Origin: Azospirillaceae bacterium
Lineage (GTDB): Bacteria; Pseudomonadota; Alphaproteobacteria; Azospirillales; Azospirillaceae
Length of the DNA stretch: 64,000 nt
Assembly: GCA_028283825.1 (NCBI GenBank)
Contig: JAPWJW010000004.1
Span: forward strand, 128,292-192,291
Direction: 5' to 3'
Shown: positions 16,971 through 25,217 of the stretch, in pieces
Layout of the letters: each line of letters begins with the position of its first letter
Numbering within the stretch: position 1 is the stretch's first letter
Notes under the pieces: generated by a model
What the model was told of the DNA's origin: nothing
Seen by the model: only the letters and a program-made list of their open reading frames with translations
Databases searched by the model: none
Position numbers and translations under genes: made by a program

Positions 16971-17124
16971 GCGGCATGAGTTTCGGCTCATGCCGCCTAG
17001 GCTGCGACCGCAGCCGCCGGAGTTTTGTGGGGAACGAAGTGGACCGCAAAACGAGGAAGCCCAAGCCAGCGGATGCTGGCGCCCGGCGAATGAGGGGACC
17101 TTTGATCGCTCCCGATCAAAGGTC
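16971..17124 (+). repeat. Dispersed structured element, copy D (with terminal hairpin)
   Basis: Leading hairpin 16971-16996 (10-bp stem GCGGCATGAG/CTCATGCCGC). Then CTAGG, the stem GGCTGC/GCAGCC around GACC, the long stem GTTTTG/CAAAAC (changed on both arms from CTTTCC/GGAAAG in other copies), the stem GCCAGC/GCTGGC around GGAT, and GAATGAGGGG. It finishes with a perfect 12-bp hairpin 17097-17124 (GACCTTTGATCG/CGATCAAAGGTC). That last hairpin contains the stop codon of the convergent LysR gene, so the repeat supplies part of its coding end. Confidence 0.85.
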
Positions 17125-18042
17125 GCTGGATAAGGCGTTCTGACATACCGTCGCGATGGTCCGGCGCAGCCAGCGGTGCGCCGGATCCCCGTCCATGCGG
17201 GGATGCCAGATGGCGGAGACGGTGAATTCCGGCATGGGAACCGGCGGGTCAAAGCTTTGCAGGCCCACCGCCTGGTCGCCGACCCCCGCACCGCCCAGGC
17301 AGGTTCGCGGCACCAGCGCGACCAGATCCGACCGGCCCGCGATCTGCATCGCATTGGGATAGGCGGGGACCACCAGGACCACGGTCCGCTTGAGGCCCAG
17401 CAGCGCCAGGGCGTCATCGACCGGGCCGGCAACGGTCCCCCGGCGGGAAACCGCGATGTGGCGGCAGGCGGCGTAGCGTGCCGCCGTCACCGGCCCCTCC
17501 GCCAGCAGGGGATGGCCGGCGCGGCAGATGCCGATGAGCCGGTCGCGGAACAGCACTTGCGTCCGCACCTCGGGCGCCGCGGTGCCGATCACCCCGATTT
17601 CCAGGTCGATCAGCCCGTCGCGCAGCGGCTGCGCGTCCTTGTCCGGTTTCGGGGCGAAGCGCAGGCGCACGCCGGGTGCGGCCTGGGTCACCGCCGCCAC
17701 CAGCGGTGCCGCCAGCAAATCCACGAACCCCTCGCCGGCGCGCAAGCTGAAGGTCCGCTCCAGCGCCGCCAGGTCCAACCGGTCGCCGGCGGGCCTCAGC
17801 ACGGCCTGCACCTCCCGCGCCAATGCCGGCACGCGGCCGGCCAACTCCTCCGCATGGGGCGTGGGCACCAGCGTCCGTCCGGCCTGCACCAGCAGCTGGT
17901 CGCCCGTGGCCAGCCGCAGCCGCGCCAGTGTACGGCTCATGGCGGAAGGGCTGAGGCCCAGGCGCCGCGCGGCGCCGGTCACGCTGCGTTCCGCCAGCAG
18001 GGCGTCCAGCGCCACCAGCAGGTTCAGATCCAAATCGTGCAT
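17116..18042 (-). CDS. LysR-family transcriptional regulator (NodD/SyrM-like start)
   Basis: 308 residues from ATG 18042. The helix-turn-helix starts D-L-N-L-L-V-A-L-D-A-L-L, then RSVTGAARRLGLSPSAMSRTLARL, the signature of the LysR subgroup with D-x-N-L-L (NodD/PcpR/SyrM type). The effector half has H-P-L and I-A-V-S-R-R-G regions typical of the group. A longer in-frame start at 18339 is rejected because it would cover the divergent SDR promoter and adds Arg/Trp-rich sequence. The last codons lie inside the terminal hairpin of repeat copy D. It probably controls the divergent SDR gene at 18165. Confidence 0.92.
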   Translation of the reverse strand: MHDLDLNLLVALDALLAERSVTGAARRLGLSPSAMSRTLARLRLATGDQLLVQAGRTLVPTPHAEELAGRVPALAREVQAVLRPAGDRLDLAALERTFSLRAGEGFVDLLAAPLVAAVTQAAPGVRLRFAPKPDKDAQPLRDGLIDLEIGVIGTAAPEVRTQVLFRDRLIGICRAGHPLLAEGPVTAARYAACRHIAVSRRGTVAGPVDDALALLGLKRTVVLVVPAYPNAMQIAGRSDLVALVPRTCLGGAGVGDQAVGLQSFDPPVPMPEFTVSAIWHPRMDGDPAHRWLRRTIATVCQNALSSDL

Positions 18043-18096
18043 GGGGGAAGGATAACGCCAGGCAAGGCGTTCGGCGCAATCATTCTTTGTATCCTG

Positions 18097-18109
18097 TGCG
18101 CCTGGCGCA
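18097..18109. promoter_or_regulatory. Palindrome TGCGCC-T-GGCGCA in LysR/SDR spacer
   Basis: A perfect 6-bp-arm palindrome lies in the 122-bp divergent spacer. A further GGCGCA half-site lies at 18073-18078, about 18 bp away. Paired sites of this kind suit a LysR tetramer (recognition plus activation sites). Inference from position and symmetry only. Confidence 0.5.
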
Positions 18110-18164
18110 AGATTGGCCGGACGCTCATATCGCCGCCTATGCATCAATGAAAGGCGGCAACCCC

Positions 18165-18866
18165 ATGACCCCCAACAACATCCCCACCATCCTGCTGATC
18201 GGCGCTTCCCGCGGCTTGGGCCATGCCATGGCCACCGAATTCCTGAAAAAGGGCTGGAATGTCGTCGGCACCATCCGCGCCGGCGGCGGCCGGACCAAGC
18301 TGCACGATCTGGCTGAGGGACATCCCGACCGGGTAACAATCGAGACCGTGGACATCTGCGCGCCCGACCAGGTGGCCGCCCTGCGCGTCCGCCTGGCGGG
18401 GCGCATGTTCGACATGCTGTTCGTCAATGCCGGCGTCACCAACAACCCGCATGAGACCATCGGTGAGGTGGCGACGGACGAGTTCATCCGAATCATGGTC
18501 ACCAACGCGCTCAGCCCCCTGCGGGTGATCGAGGCCTTGCAGGACCTGGTCACCCCCACCGGGCTGATCGGCGTGATGTCGTCGGGGCAGGGCAGCGTCA
18601 GCAACAATGTGATGGGACTGCGCGAGGTCTATCGCGGCAGCAAGGCGGCGCTGAACATGTTCATGCGCAGCTACGCCGCCCGCGCGGGCGGCACCCGGGC
18701 GCTGGCCCTGCTGGCGCCGGGTTGGGTCCGCACCGACATGGGCGGCCCGGACGGGAAGCTGTCCATCGATGAAAGCATTCCCAGCCTGGTCCAGGTACTG
18801 CTGGCCAAGCGGGAACGTCCGGGCCTGGAGTACCTGGACTATCTGGGCCGCACCGTGCCCTGGTAA
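18165..18866 (+). CDS. Short-chain dehydrogenase/reductase (SDR)
   Basis: 233 residues from ATG 18165, chosen for the AAAGGCGG sequence 8 bases upstream. The NAD(P) motif is I-L-L-I-G-A-S-R-G-L-G near residue 9. The N-A-G motif is in L-F-V-N-A-G-V. The catalytic Ser lies in V-M-S-S-G-Q-G and the Y-x-x-x-K pair is in V-Y-R-G-S-K-A-A-L, all intact. The protein oxidises an alcohol or reduces a carbonyl with NAD(P). No substrate can be named. It is divergent from a LysR gene and followed 8 bp later by repeat copy E. Confidence 0.93.
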   Translation: MTPNNIPTILLIGASRGLGHAMATEFLKKGWNVVGTIRAGGGRTKLHDLAEGHPDRVTIETVDICAPDQVAALRVRLAGRMFDMLFVNAGVTNNPHETIGEVATDEFIRIMVTNALSPLRVIEALQDLVTPTGLIGVMSSGQGSVSNNVMGLREVYRGSKAALNMFMRSYAARAGGTRALALLAPGWVRTDMGGPDGKLSIDESIPSLVQVLLAKRERPGLEYLDYLGRTVPW

Positions 18867-18874
18867 ATCCGACC

Positions 18875-19009
18875 AGCGGCATGAGCCACCTTGCTCATGC
18901 CGCTGTAGGCCCCGACTGGGACCGCCGCACCTTTCCGGGGACCAGAGTGGACTGGAAAGGGAGGATCAGCCAAGGCCACGAACGTGGCCGCCCGGCGCTT
19001 GAGGGAACC
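18875..19009 (+). repeat. Dispersed structured element, copy E
   Basis: Leading hairpin 18875-18904 (12-bp stem AGCGGCATGAGC/GCTCATGCCGCT). Then GTAGG, GGCCCC/GGGACC around GACT (one mismatch), the stem CCTTTCC/GGAAAGG, the stem GGCCAC/GTGGCC around GAAC, and GCTTGAGGG. The last stem differs on both arms from the GCCGGC, GCCCGC and GCCAGC versions in other copies while staying fully paired. It ends 2 bp before the stop codon of the convergent GntR gene. Confidence 0.82.
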
Positions 19010-19010
19010 T

Positions 19011-19805
19011 TTAAGATTCCGACTTCCAGCCGGCGGCACCCTTGTTGCCCGACCGCACGTGGTATTTGAAGCGGTCGGGGCGGTAGTTGCCGTGGATGAC
19101 CTGGATACTGCGGCCCTTGCGGTCGCGCACCACGCGCTCGATGCGCAGGATGGGGGCGCCGGCCTCCATGCCCAGGGTGGCGGCGGTGACGGGGTCGGCC
19201 GCCGTGGCGGTGATCCATTCCTCCGCCTCGTGCGCGGCGGCGCCGGCGCGTTCCAGCAGCACCAGGGTGGGCACCTTGTCCATGTCGGCGCGGGGGATGC
19301 GGTCGGCGATGTCCACCGGCATGTACTGCACGATGTAGGAGAACGGCTCCCCCCCCAGCTTGCGCAGGCGCACCACCCGCTGCACCACGGTGCCGGCCTC
19401 CTGGTCCAGCTGGGCGCTGATGGCGACGGGCGGGATCATCTCGACCACGTCCAGCACCTCCACCTCCGTCTCCAGCCCCATGATCTTCAGGCTTTCGATC
19501 ATGTTGGCGAAGCTGCCGTGGACCTGGGGCAGGGTGGCCGAGGGCGTCACCACGGTACCGCGGCCCCGGTGGCGGGTCACCAGGTCGTGGGCCGCCAGCT
19601 CGTTCAGCGACCGCTTCACCGTGATGCGCGAGACGTTGAACAGCTTGGCCAACTCCTGCTCACCCGGGATGACCGAGTTGGCCGGAAACTCCCCGCTGCG
19701 GATTTTCTCGCGCAGCAGCAGGAATATCTGGTGGTAGAGCGGTGTCGGGGTGGAATGATCCACCTGTTCCGGACTTAACCCCGGAACGGAGGTCGACTGG
19801 TCCAT
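19011..19805 (-). CDS. GntR-family (HutC/UTRA) transcriptional regulator
   Basis: 264 residues from ATG 19805; an in-frame TTG at 19835 would add 10. The N-terminal winged helix reads P-L-Y-H-Q-I-F-L-L-L-R-E-K-I-R-S-G-E, then IPGEQELAKLFNVSRITVKRSLNEL, then V-T-R-H-R-G-R-G-T-V-V. The C-terminal half is a UTRA ligand domain (for example V-V-Q-R-V-V-R-L-R-K-L-G-G-E-P-F-S-Y), which binds small metabolites in HutC-type repressors. The gene is divergent from the hyuA-hyuB operon, so it probably represses it until a pathway intermediate is present. Confidence 0.93.
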   Translation of the reverse strand: MDQSTSVPGLSPEQVDHSTPTPLYHQIFLLLREKIRSGEFPANSVIPGEQELAKLFNVSRITVKRSLNELAAHDLVTRHRGRGTVVTPSATLPQVHGSFANMIESLKIMGLETEVEVLDVVEMIPPVAISAQLDQEAGTVVQRVVRLRKLGGEPFSYIVQYMPVDIADRIPRADMDKVPTLVLLERAGAAAHEAEEWITATAADPVTAATLGMEAGAPILRIERVVRDRKGRSIQVIHGNYRPDRFKYHVRSGNKGAAGWKSES

Positions 19806-20256
19806 GAAAGCCCGCGCGACAATTACAGGGAGCAATTTTTTCTTCAGCTATAAGGGAAATTCAACCGGAAGCAAGGCTGTCGCCCTTGGGACCGGTTTCA
19901 GGGAACCGCGGCCGATCACCGCGCCCGGCCGATCCAAAGCCCCATCAAGGGCCCATCCTTGCCTGACAAAAACACAACTCTTTTCCGGGTCTTCCCGATA
20001 CGCCCCAAGGGCCTAAGCCCCCCTTTGGTTCCACCAAAGGCGCCCCTTGGCGTCTTTCGAAAATGCCCCTAGGTGCCATCAGACACCCTTGGCCTGCCAT
20101 CCGCACGCCGCAACCGCAGGATAAACCGCAGAGTGGACAGCCGGCGCGTTGGGCGCGCCCCGGCACCGGTTCGGCGGCTAGGGTGGGGGCCATAACGCGG
20201 GATGCGGGCCGACGTGTCCGCAGGTCGCCCGCATCACCAAACTGTTCGGGGACAAC
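19806..20256. other. 451-bp divergent spacer between GntR and hyuA
   Basis: No protein frame here is convincing. It contains a hairpin at 20022-20040 (CCTTTGG/CCAAAGG with a TTCCA loop) flanked by CGCCCCAAGG and CGCCCCTTGGCG, a cluster of related half-sites that could be the regulator's operator. An AT-rich stretch near 19835-19865 may hold the GntR promoter. A GGGG Shine-Dalgarno precedes hyuA. Confidence 0.4.
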
Positions 20257-22305
20257 ATGGCGTATCGATTGGGTGTGGACGTCGGCGGTACCTTTACCGA
20301 TCTGCTGCTGCTGAACCAGCAGAGCGGCGATTTCTGGCGGCACAAGACGCCGTCCACCCCCCATGACAGCTCCGTCGGCATCCTGAACGGGGTGGAGGCC
20401 ATCTGCGCCAAGGCCGGCGTCACCCCGGCGGACGTGGAATTCTTCCTGCACGGCACCACCGTCGCCACCAACGCCGTGCTGGAGGGCAAGGGTGCGCGCG
20501 TCGGCCTGATCGTCACCGAAGGCTACCGGCAGATCATGCAGATCGCCCGCAGCTTCGTGCCCGGCGGCCTGGCCGGCTGGATCGTGTGGCCCAAGCCCAC
20601 GCCGCTGGCGGCACTTGAGGACACGGTCGAGATCAAGGGCCGCATGGACGCGCAAGGGGTGGAGGTGCGGCCCACCGACGACGCCGACATCCGTGCCGCC
20701 CTGGAAACCCTGAAGGCCCAGGGCGTGCAGGCCCTGACCGTGTCGCTGGTCAACGCCTACCTGAACGGCAGCCACGAAGCCCGGGTGGCCGAACTGGCCG
20801 CCGAGATCATGCCCGACATCCCCCTGTCGCTCAGCCATATCGTCCTGCCGGAAATGCAGGAATATGAACGCACGCTGACCACCGTCGCCAACGCCTCCGT
20901 CCGGCCCATCGTCGGCAACTATGTGCGCAACCTGCGTTCCAAGCTGCGGGGCGGCGGCATGGCGGGCTCCCTGTCGCTGCTGCGTTCCGACGGCGGCCTG
21001 ATGTCCTCGGAAAAGTCGGAGGAGCATCCCGTCTCGCTGCTGATGTCGGGTCCCGCCGGCGGTGTCACCGGCGCGGTGTGGGTGGCCAAGAACGCCGGGC
21101 TGGACAACATCCTGACCCTGGACGTGGGCGGCACCTCCACCGACGTGGCGCTGATCGAGAACCTGGAGCCGCGGCGCGTGCGCACGACCGAGGTCGGCCA
21201 CCTGTCGGTTCGCGCCTCCTCCCTGGATGTGAAGACGGTGGGTGCCGGCGGCGGTTCCATCGCCTACGTGCCGGAACTGACCAAGGCCCTGCGCGTCGGC
21301 CCGCAGTCGGCCGGTGCCGTGCCGGGCCCCGTCGCCTATGGCAAGGGCGGCACCCTGCCCACCGTGACCGACGCCAACGTGGTGCTGGGCTACCTGCCCG
21401 AGGCGCTGCTGGGCGGCACCTTCAAGCTGGACCGCGAGGGGGCCAAGAAGGCGGTGCAGACCATCGCCGACAGCCTGGGCATCGGCCTGATGGAGGCCGC
21501 GCGCGGCATCATCGACATCGTGAACGAGAACATGTTCGGCGCCCTGCGCATGATCTCGGTCCAGCAGGGCTACGACCCCCGCCACTTCGCCCTGATGGGC
21601 TTCGGTGGCGCCGGCCCCCTGCACGTCAACGCCGTGGCCCGCCTGATGGGCAGTTGGCCCGCCGTGTCGCCGGTCAGCCCCGGCGTGCTGTGCGCCCTGG
21701 GTGATGCCACCACCCGCATGCGCACCGAGACGGCCCGCAGCTTCTCCCGCCGCTTCAAGGAAACGGACGAGGCCGAGGTGCTGTCCATCCTGGAAGAGAT
21801 GGCGGCCCAGACCCGCAAGGAACTGAAGGCGGAGGGCATCGCCGACGCCGACATCACCACCCTGTTCGAACTGGACGTGCGGTATGAGGGCCAGGCCTTC
21901 GAGGTGCCGCTGTCGATCGACGCGGAAACCCTGAAGCGCGACGGCCTGGCCGGCATCACCGGCCGCTTTGACGAGGAACACCACCGCCTGTTCACCTTCA
22001 ACATGGAAAGCGACCATGAGCTGGTGAACCTGCGCGCCGTGGCCCTGGGCCCCGTGCTGGAGCTTGAGGCCCACCGCCTGCCGGAGGGCAACGGCGACCC
22101 GTCGGCCGCCAAGATCCGCGACCATGAGCTGTGGGCCGATGGCGCCATGCGCCCGGCCGTGATCTACGACCGGTCCAAGCTGCGCGCCGGAGACAAGATC
22201 CCCGGCCCCGCCGTGGTGACCGAAATGGACAGCACCACCCTGATCGAACTGGGCTGCGTCGGCACGGTCGACGCGGTCGGCAACATCCTGATCACCCTGG
22301 CCTGA
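20257..22305 (+). CDS. hyuA: Hydantoinase/oxoprolinase family protein, A subunit
   Basis: 682 residues. It opens with the ATP-binding ASKHA motif YRLGVDVGGTFTDLLLL. The FLHGTTVATNAVLEGKGARV segment is diagnostic of N-methylhydantoinase A/oxoprolinase A. Later come L-M-S-G-P-A-G-G-V-T-G-A and L-D-V-G-G-T-S-T-D-V-A, the second nucleotide-binding set. Family members couple ATP hydrolysis to opening of cyclic amides (hydantoins, 5-oxoproline, lactams) or to carboxylation of acetone/acetophenone. The B subunit follows 19 bp later, and the divergent GntR gene is its likely regulator. Hydrolase versus carboxylase cannot be decided; no small gamma-type subunit is seen, which favours the hydrolase type (inference). 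Confidence 0.93.
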   Translation: MAYRLGVDVGGTFTDLLLLNQQSGDFWRHKTPSTPHDSSVGILNGVEAICAKAGVTPADVEFFLHGTTVATNAVLEGKGARVGLIVTEGYRQIMQIARSFVPGGLAGWIVWPKPTPLAALEDTVEIKGRMDAQGVEVRPTDDADIRAALETLKAQGVQALTVSLVNAYLNGSHEARVAELAAEIMPDIPLSLSHIVLPEMQEYERTLTTVANASVRPIVGNYVRNLRSKLRGGGMAGSLSLLRSDGGLMSSEKSEEHPVSLLMSGPAGGVTGAVWVAKNAGLDNILTLDVGGTSTDVALIENLEPRRVRTTEVGHLSVRASSLDVKTVGAGGGSIAYVPELTKALRVGPQSAGAVPGPVAYGKGGTLPTVTDANVVLGYLPEALLGGTFKLDREGAKKAVQTIADSLGIGLMEAARGIIDIVNENMFGALRMISVQQGYDPRHFALMGFGGAGPLHVNAVARLMGSWPAVSPVSPGVLCALGDATTRMRTETARSFSRRFKETDEAEVLSILEEMAAQTRKELKAEGIADADITTLFELDVRYEGQAFEVPLSIDAETLKRDGLAGITGRFDEEHHRLFTFNMESDHELVNLRAVALGPVLELEAHRLPEGNGDPSAAKIRDHELWADGAMRPAVIYDRSKLRAGDKIPGPAVVTEMDSTTLIELGCVGTVDAVGNILITLA

Positions 22306-22324
22306 GAATAAGGAACCCGAAACC

Positions 22325-24196
22325 ATGACCGCACGGATCATCCAGGCCAACGAAACGCCCTATAACAAGGTGGCCATCGACCCGGTGACGCTGGAAGTCA
22401 TCGAGAACGCCCTGCGCAACGCCCGCATCGAGATGGACGCCACCCTGGTGCGCACCGCCATGTCGCCCGGCATCCGCGAGCAGGGCGACGCCTTCCCGCT
22501 GATCTGCGACCATCTGGGCCGCATGATCGTGGGCCAGTTCGGCAGCTACATCGGCCCCTTCCTGGAAGGCTATGACGGCACCGTCGAAGACGGCGACATG
22601 ATCTTCCTGTCCGACCCGTACTCCGTCGGCGGCGCCATCAGCCATTGCAACGACTGGCTGGTGCTGCTGCCGGTGTTCAAGGACGGCCGCCTGCTGGCCT
22701 ACACCTCCATGTTCGGCCACCAGTCCGACATCGGCGGCAAGGTTCCGGGATCCATGCCGATCGACGCCACCAACATCTTCCAGGAAGGCGTGCGCATCCC
22801 GCCCGTCAAGATCTGGAAGAAGGGCGTCTATAATGAGGACCTGGTGAAGCTGGTGATGCACCAGGTGCGCACGCCGGCCTGGTGCAAGGCCGACCTGAAC
22901 GCCCTGATCGCGTCCTGCCGCGTGGCCGCCCGCCGGGTGGTGGAGATGGCCGAGCGTTTCGGCGACGACGTCTACACCTCCGCCACCGAAATGCTGCTGG
23001 ACCGCAACTACCGCGCCATGCAGCACCTGATCGAAACCTCGGTCAGCGAGGAGAAGGTCAGCTTCCAGGATTACGTCTGCGACGACGGCATGGGCTACGG
23101 CCCCTACAAGATCAAGTGCACGATGTGGCGCGAGGATGGCCGCGTCATCCTGGACTTCGACGGCACCGACCCGCAGTCGTCCGCGTCGATCAACTTCTTC
23201 CTCAACGAAAACATGATGAAGATGTTCTTCGGCATCTACATGATTATGGTTTTCGATCCGCAAATCCTGTTCAACGACGGCTATTACCCGCTGATCGACG
23301 TACGCATCCCGGAAGGTTCGCTGCTGAAGCCGCGCTTCCCGGCGGCGCTGTCGGGCCGCACCCACGCGCTGGGCCGCCTGTTCGACATCATGGGCGGCCT
23401 GCTGGGCCAGAAGACGCCGGAGTTCCTGAACGCCGCCGGCTTCTCCTCCAGCCCGCATCTGTTTTATGCCGGCACGGACAAGCAGGGTAAGTGGTTCCAG
23501 CTGTTCCAGATCGGCTTCGGCGGCATCCCCGGCCGCCCGCTGGGCGACGGCCCGGACGGCCATTCGCTGTGGCCGGGCTTCACCAACGTGCCCAACGAGT
23601 TCCTGGAGCGCTACTTCCCGATGCGCATCGAGAAGTACGAGACCGTGCCCGACAGCGGCGGCGCCGGCCTGCACCGCGGCGGCAACGGCATCAACATGGT
23701 TTATCGCTTCCTGGAGCCGGGCGTCATCGCCATCCATGACGACCGCTGGTTCGTGCCGCCGTGGGGTGTGAACGGCGGTGAGCCGGGCACCCGCGCCCGC
23801 AAGCTGCTGGTCAAGGCCGACGGCACCGAGATCGTCCTGGGCAACAAGCTTGAGGATTATGAGGTCGAGGCCGGCGACCAGCTGCACTTCATCACCTGGG
23901 GCGGCGGCGGCTGGGGGGACCCGCTGGAACGCGATCCCGCCCTGCTGGCCAAGGAACTGGGCCAGGGCCTGGTGACCGCCAACGGCGCCCGCCGCTATGG
24001 CGTGGTGCTGGTGGATGGTGCCGTGGACCAGGCCGCGACCGAGACGCTGCGGGCGGAGATGCGCGCCACGCGGGGTGAGATCGCCACCTTCAACTTCGGC
24101 CCGGATATCGAGACCCTGCGCGCCAACTGCCTGGCGGAAACCGGTCTGCCGGCCCCGCGCCAGCCCGTCTGGCACCACGCCGCCGCCGCCGAGTGA
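22325..24196 (+). CDS. hyuB: Hydantoinase/oxoprolinase family protein, B subunit
   Basis: 623 residues. The sequence begins with the family pattern IDPVTLEVIENALRN, followed by M-D-A-T-L-V-R-T-A-M-S-P, then D-M-I-F-L-S-D-P-Y, then H-C-N-D-W (metal-ligand region), and D-I-G-G-K-V-P-G-S. The C-terminal part has G-G-A-G-L-H-R-G-G-N-G and G-G-G-G-W-G-D-P. It forms the catalytic partner of the A subunit in the cytoplasm. At 623 residues it is somewhat longer than typical 500-580-residue B subunits because of a C-terminal extension. A hairpin follows the stop. Confidence 0.93.
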   Translation: MTARIIQANETPYNKVAIDPVTLEVIENALRNARIEMDATLVRTAMSPGIREQGDAFPLICDHLGRMIVGQFGSYIGPFLEGYDGTVEDGDMIFLSDPYSVGGAISHCNDWLVLLPVFKDGRLLAYTSMFGHQSDIGGKVPGSMPIDATNIFQEGVRIPPVKIWKKGVYNEDLVKLVMHQVRTPAWCKADLNALIASCRVAARRVVEMAERFGDDVYTSATEMLLDRNYRAMQHLIETSVSEEKVSFQDYVCDDGMGYGPYKIKCTMWREDGRVILDFDGTDPQSSASINFFLNENMMKMFFGIYMIMVFDPQILFNDGYYPLIDVRIPEGSLLKPRFPAALSGRTHALGRLFDIMGGLLGQKTPEFLNAAGFSSSPHLFYAGTDKQGKWFQLFQIGFGGIPGRPLGDGPDGHSLWPGFTNVPNEFLERYFPMRIEKYETVPDSGGAGLHRGGNGINMVYRFLEPGVIAIHDDRWFVPPWGVNGGEPGTRARKLLVKADGTEIVLGNKLEDYEVEAGDQLHFITWGGGGWGDPLERDPALLAKELGQGLVTANGARRYGVVLVDGAVDQAATETLRAEMRATRGEIATFNFGPDIETLRANCLAETGLPAPRQPVWHHAAAAE

Positions 24197-24209
24197 TCCC
24201 TGAAAAGAC

Positions 24210-24240
24210 GGCCCCTTCGCCGCCCATGCGCGAAGGGGCC
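24210..24240 (+). terminator. Intercistronic hairpin after hyuB
   Basis: An 11-bp perfect stem (GGCCCCTTCGC/GCGAAGGGGCC) with a 9-nt loop, 14 bp past the hyuB stop and 23 bp before the next start. There is no T run, so it may be a partial terminator or an mRNA stabiliser that sets the hyuAB to lyase ratio. Confidence 0.55.
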
Positions 24241-24263
24241 CTTGCCTGAAAAGAGCCTGACAG

Positions 24264-25124
24264 ATGTCCAATCCCATCCTTCGCCAGAAGCTGGCCGCCG
24301 GTAAGTTCTTCGTCGTCCCCGGCATCCAGGACATGATCACCGCCGTCATCGCCAACAAGGTCGGCTTCGACGTGGTTTACGGCACCGGCTATTGGCTGAC
24401 GGCCTCGGCCCTGGGCCTGCCCGACGCCGGCATCGCCAGCTACACCCAGATGGTGGACCGCATGTCCACCCTGGCGCGCACCAGCAACGCCGCCCTGATC
24501 GCCGATGCCGACACCGGCTATGGCGGCCTCTTGAACGTGCACCACACCGTGCGCGGGTATGAGCAGGCGGGCGTCACCGCCGTGCAGATCGAGGACCAGG
24601 AGTTCCCCAAGAAGTGCGGCCACACGCCGTACAAGCGCATCGTACCGGTGCAGGACATGGTGGATAAGATCAAGGTGGCGTGCGAGGCGCGCACCGATGC
24701 CAACACCCTGATTGTCGCCCGCACCGACGCCCGCCAGAGCGAAGGCCTGGACGGTGCCCTGCGCCGCCTGGATGCCTATGCCGAGGCCGGCGCCGACATC
24801 CTGTTCCCCGAAGCCCTGACCACCGAGGAAGAGATGCGCACGGCGTGTGAGCGTTTCGACAAGCCGGTGATGGCCAACATGGCCAACGGCGGCCTGACGC
24901 CCGTGCCCAACGCGAGCGTGCTGGAGCAGATCGGCTACGCCTTCGCGATATACCCGTCGCTGACCAGCCTGGTGGCCGCCACCGCCATGGAAAAGGCCTT
25001 GGTGGACCTGAAGGAACGCGGCATCGGCGAGCCCGAGGGCATCTTCAACTTCAAGGAATTCTGTTCCCTGATCGGCTTCGACGACGTCTGGGCGTTCGAG
25101 GCCAAGTGGGCGCCCAAGCCCTGA
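24264..25124 (+). CDS. Isocitrate lyase / PEP mutase superfamily lyase
   Basis: 286 residues. The fold markers are V-P-G-I-Q-D at residues 18-23, the Mg-binding D-A-D-T-G-Y-G at 81-87, V-Q-I-E-D-Q at 107-112, and the catalytic loop KKCGH at 116-120. The K-K-C-G-H loop with Cys is characteristic of C-C lyases (isocitrate, methylisocitrate, 2,3-dimethylmalate, oxaloacetate-type), rather than of phosphonate mutases. It cleaves a 2-hydroxy or 3-hydroxy diacid to two smaller acids. Position after hyuAB and near leuCD-like genes suggests a ring-opening, hydration and cleavage pathway (inference). Confidence 0.9.
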   Translation: MSNPILRQKLAAGKFFVVPGIQDMITAVIANKVGFDVVYGTGYWLTASALGLPDAGIASYTQMVDRMSTLARTSNAALIADADTGYGGLLNVHHTVRGYEQAGVTAVQIEDQEFPKKCGHTPYKRIVPVQDMVDKIKVACEARTDANTLIVARTDARQSEGLDGALRRLDAYAEAGADILFPEALTTEEEMRTACERFDKPVMANMANGGLTPVPNASVLEQIGYAFAIYPSLTSLVAATAMEKALVDLKERGIGEPEGIFNFKEFCSLIGFDDVWAFEAKWAPKP

Positions 25125-25217
25125 GATTGGGCGGAAGGCGATAAATCCGGTTACAGTTCATGCGGCGCCCTCAAAAAGCGCCGCATGATTTTTAAGAAGC
25201 ACCCGAGGGAGTGAACG

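Noticed and set aside
19945-24358. Long minus-strand frames over hyuA and hyuB (801 and 688 codons)
   Set aside because: Shadows of two well-conserved genes; composition is Gly/Gln/His-rich and without family resemblance.
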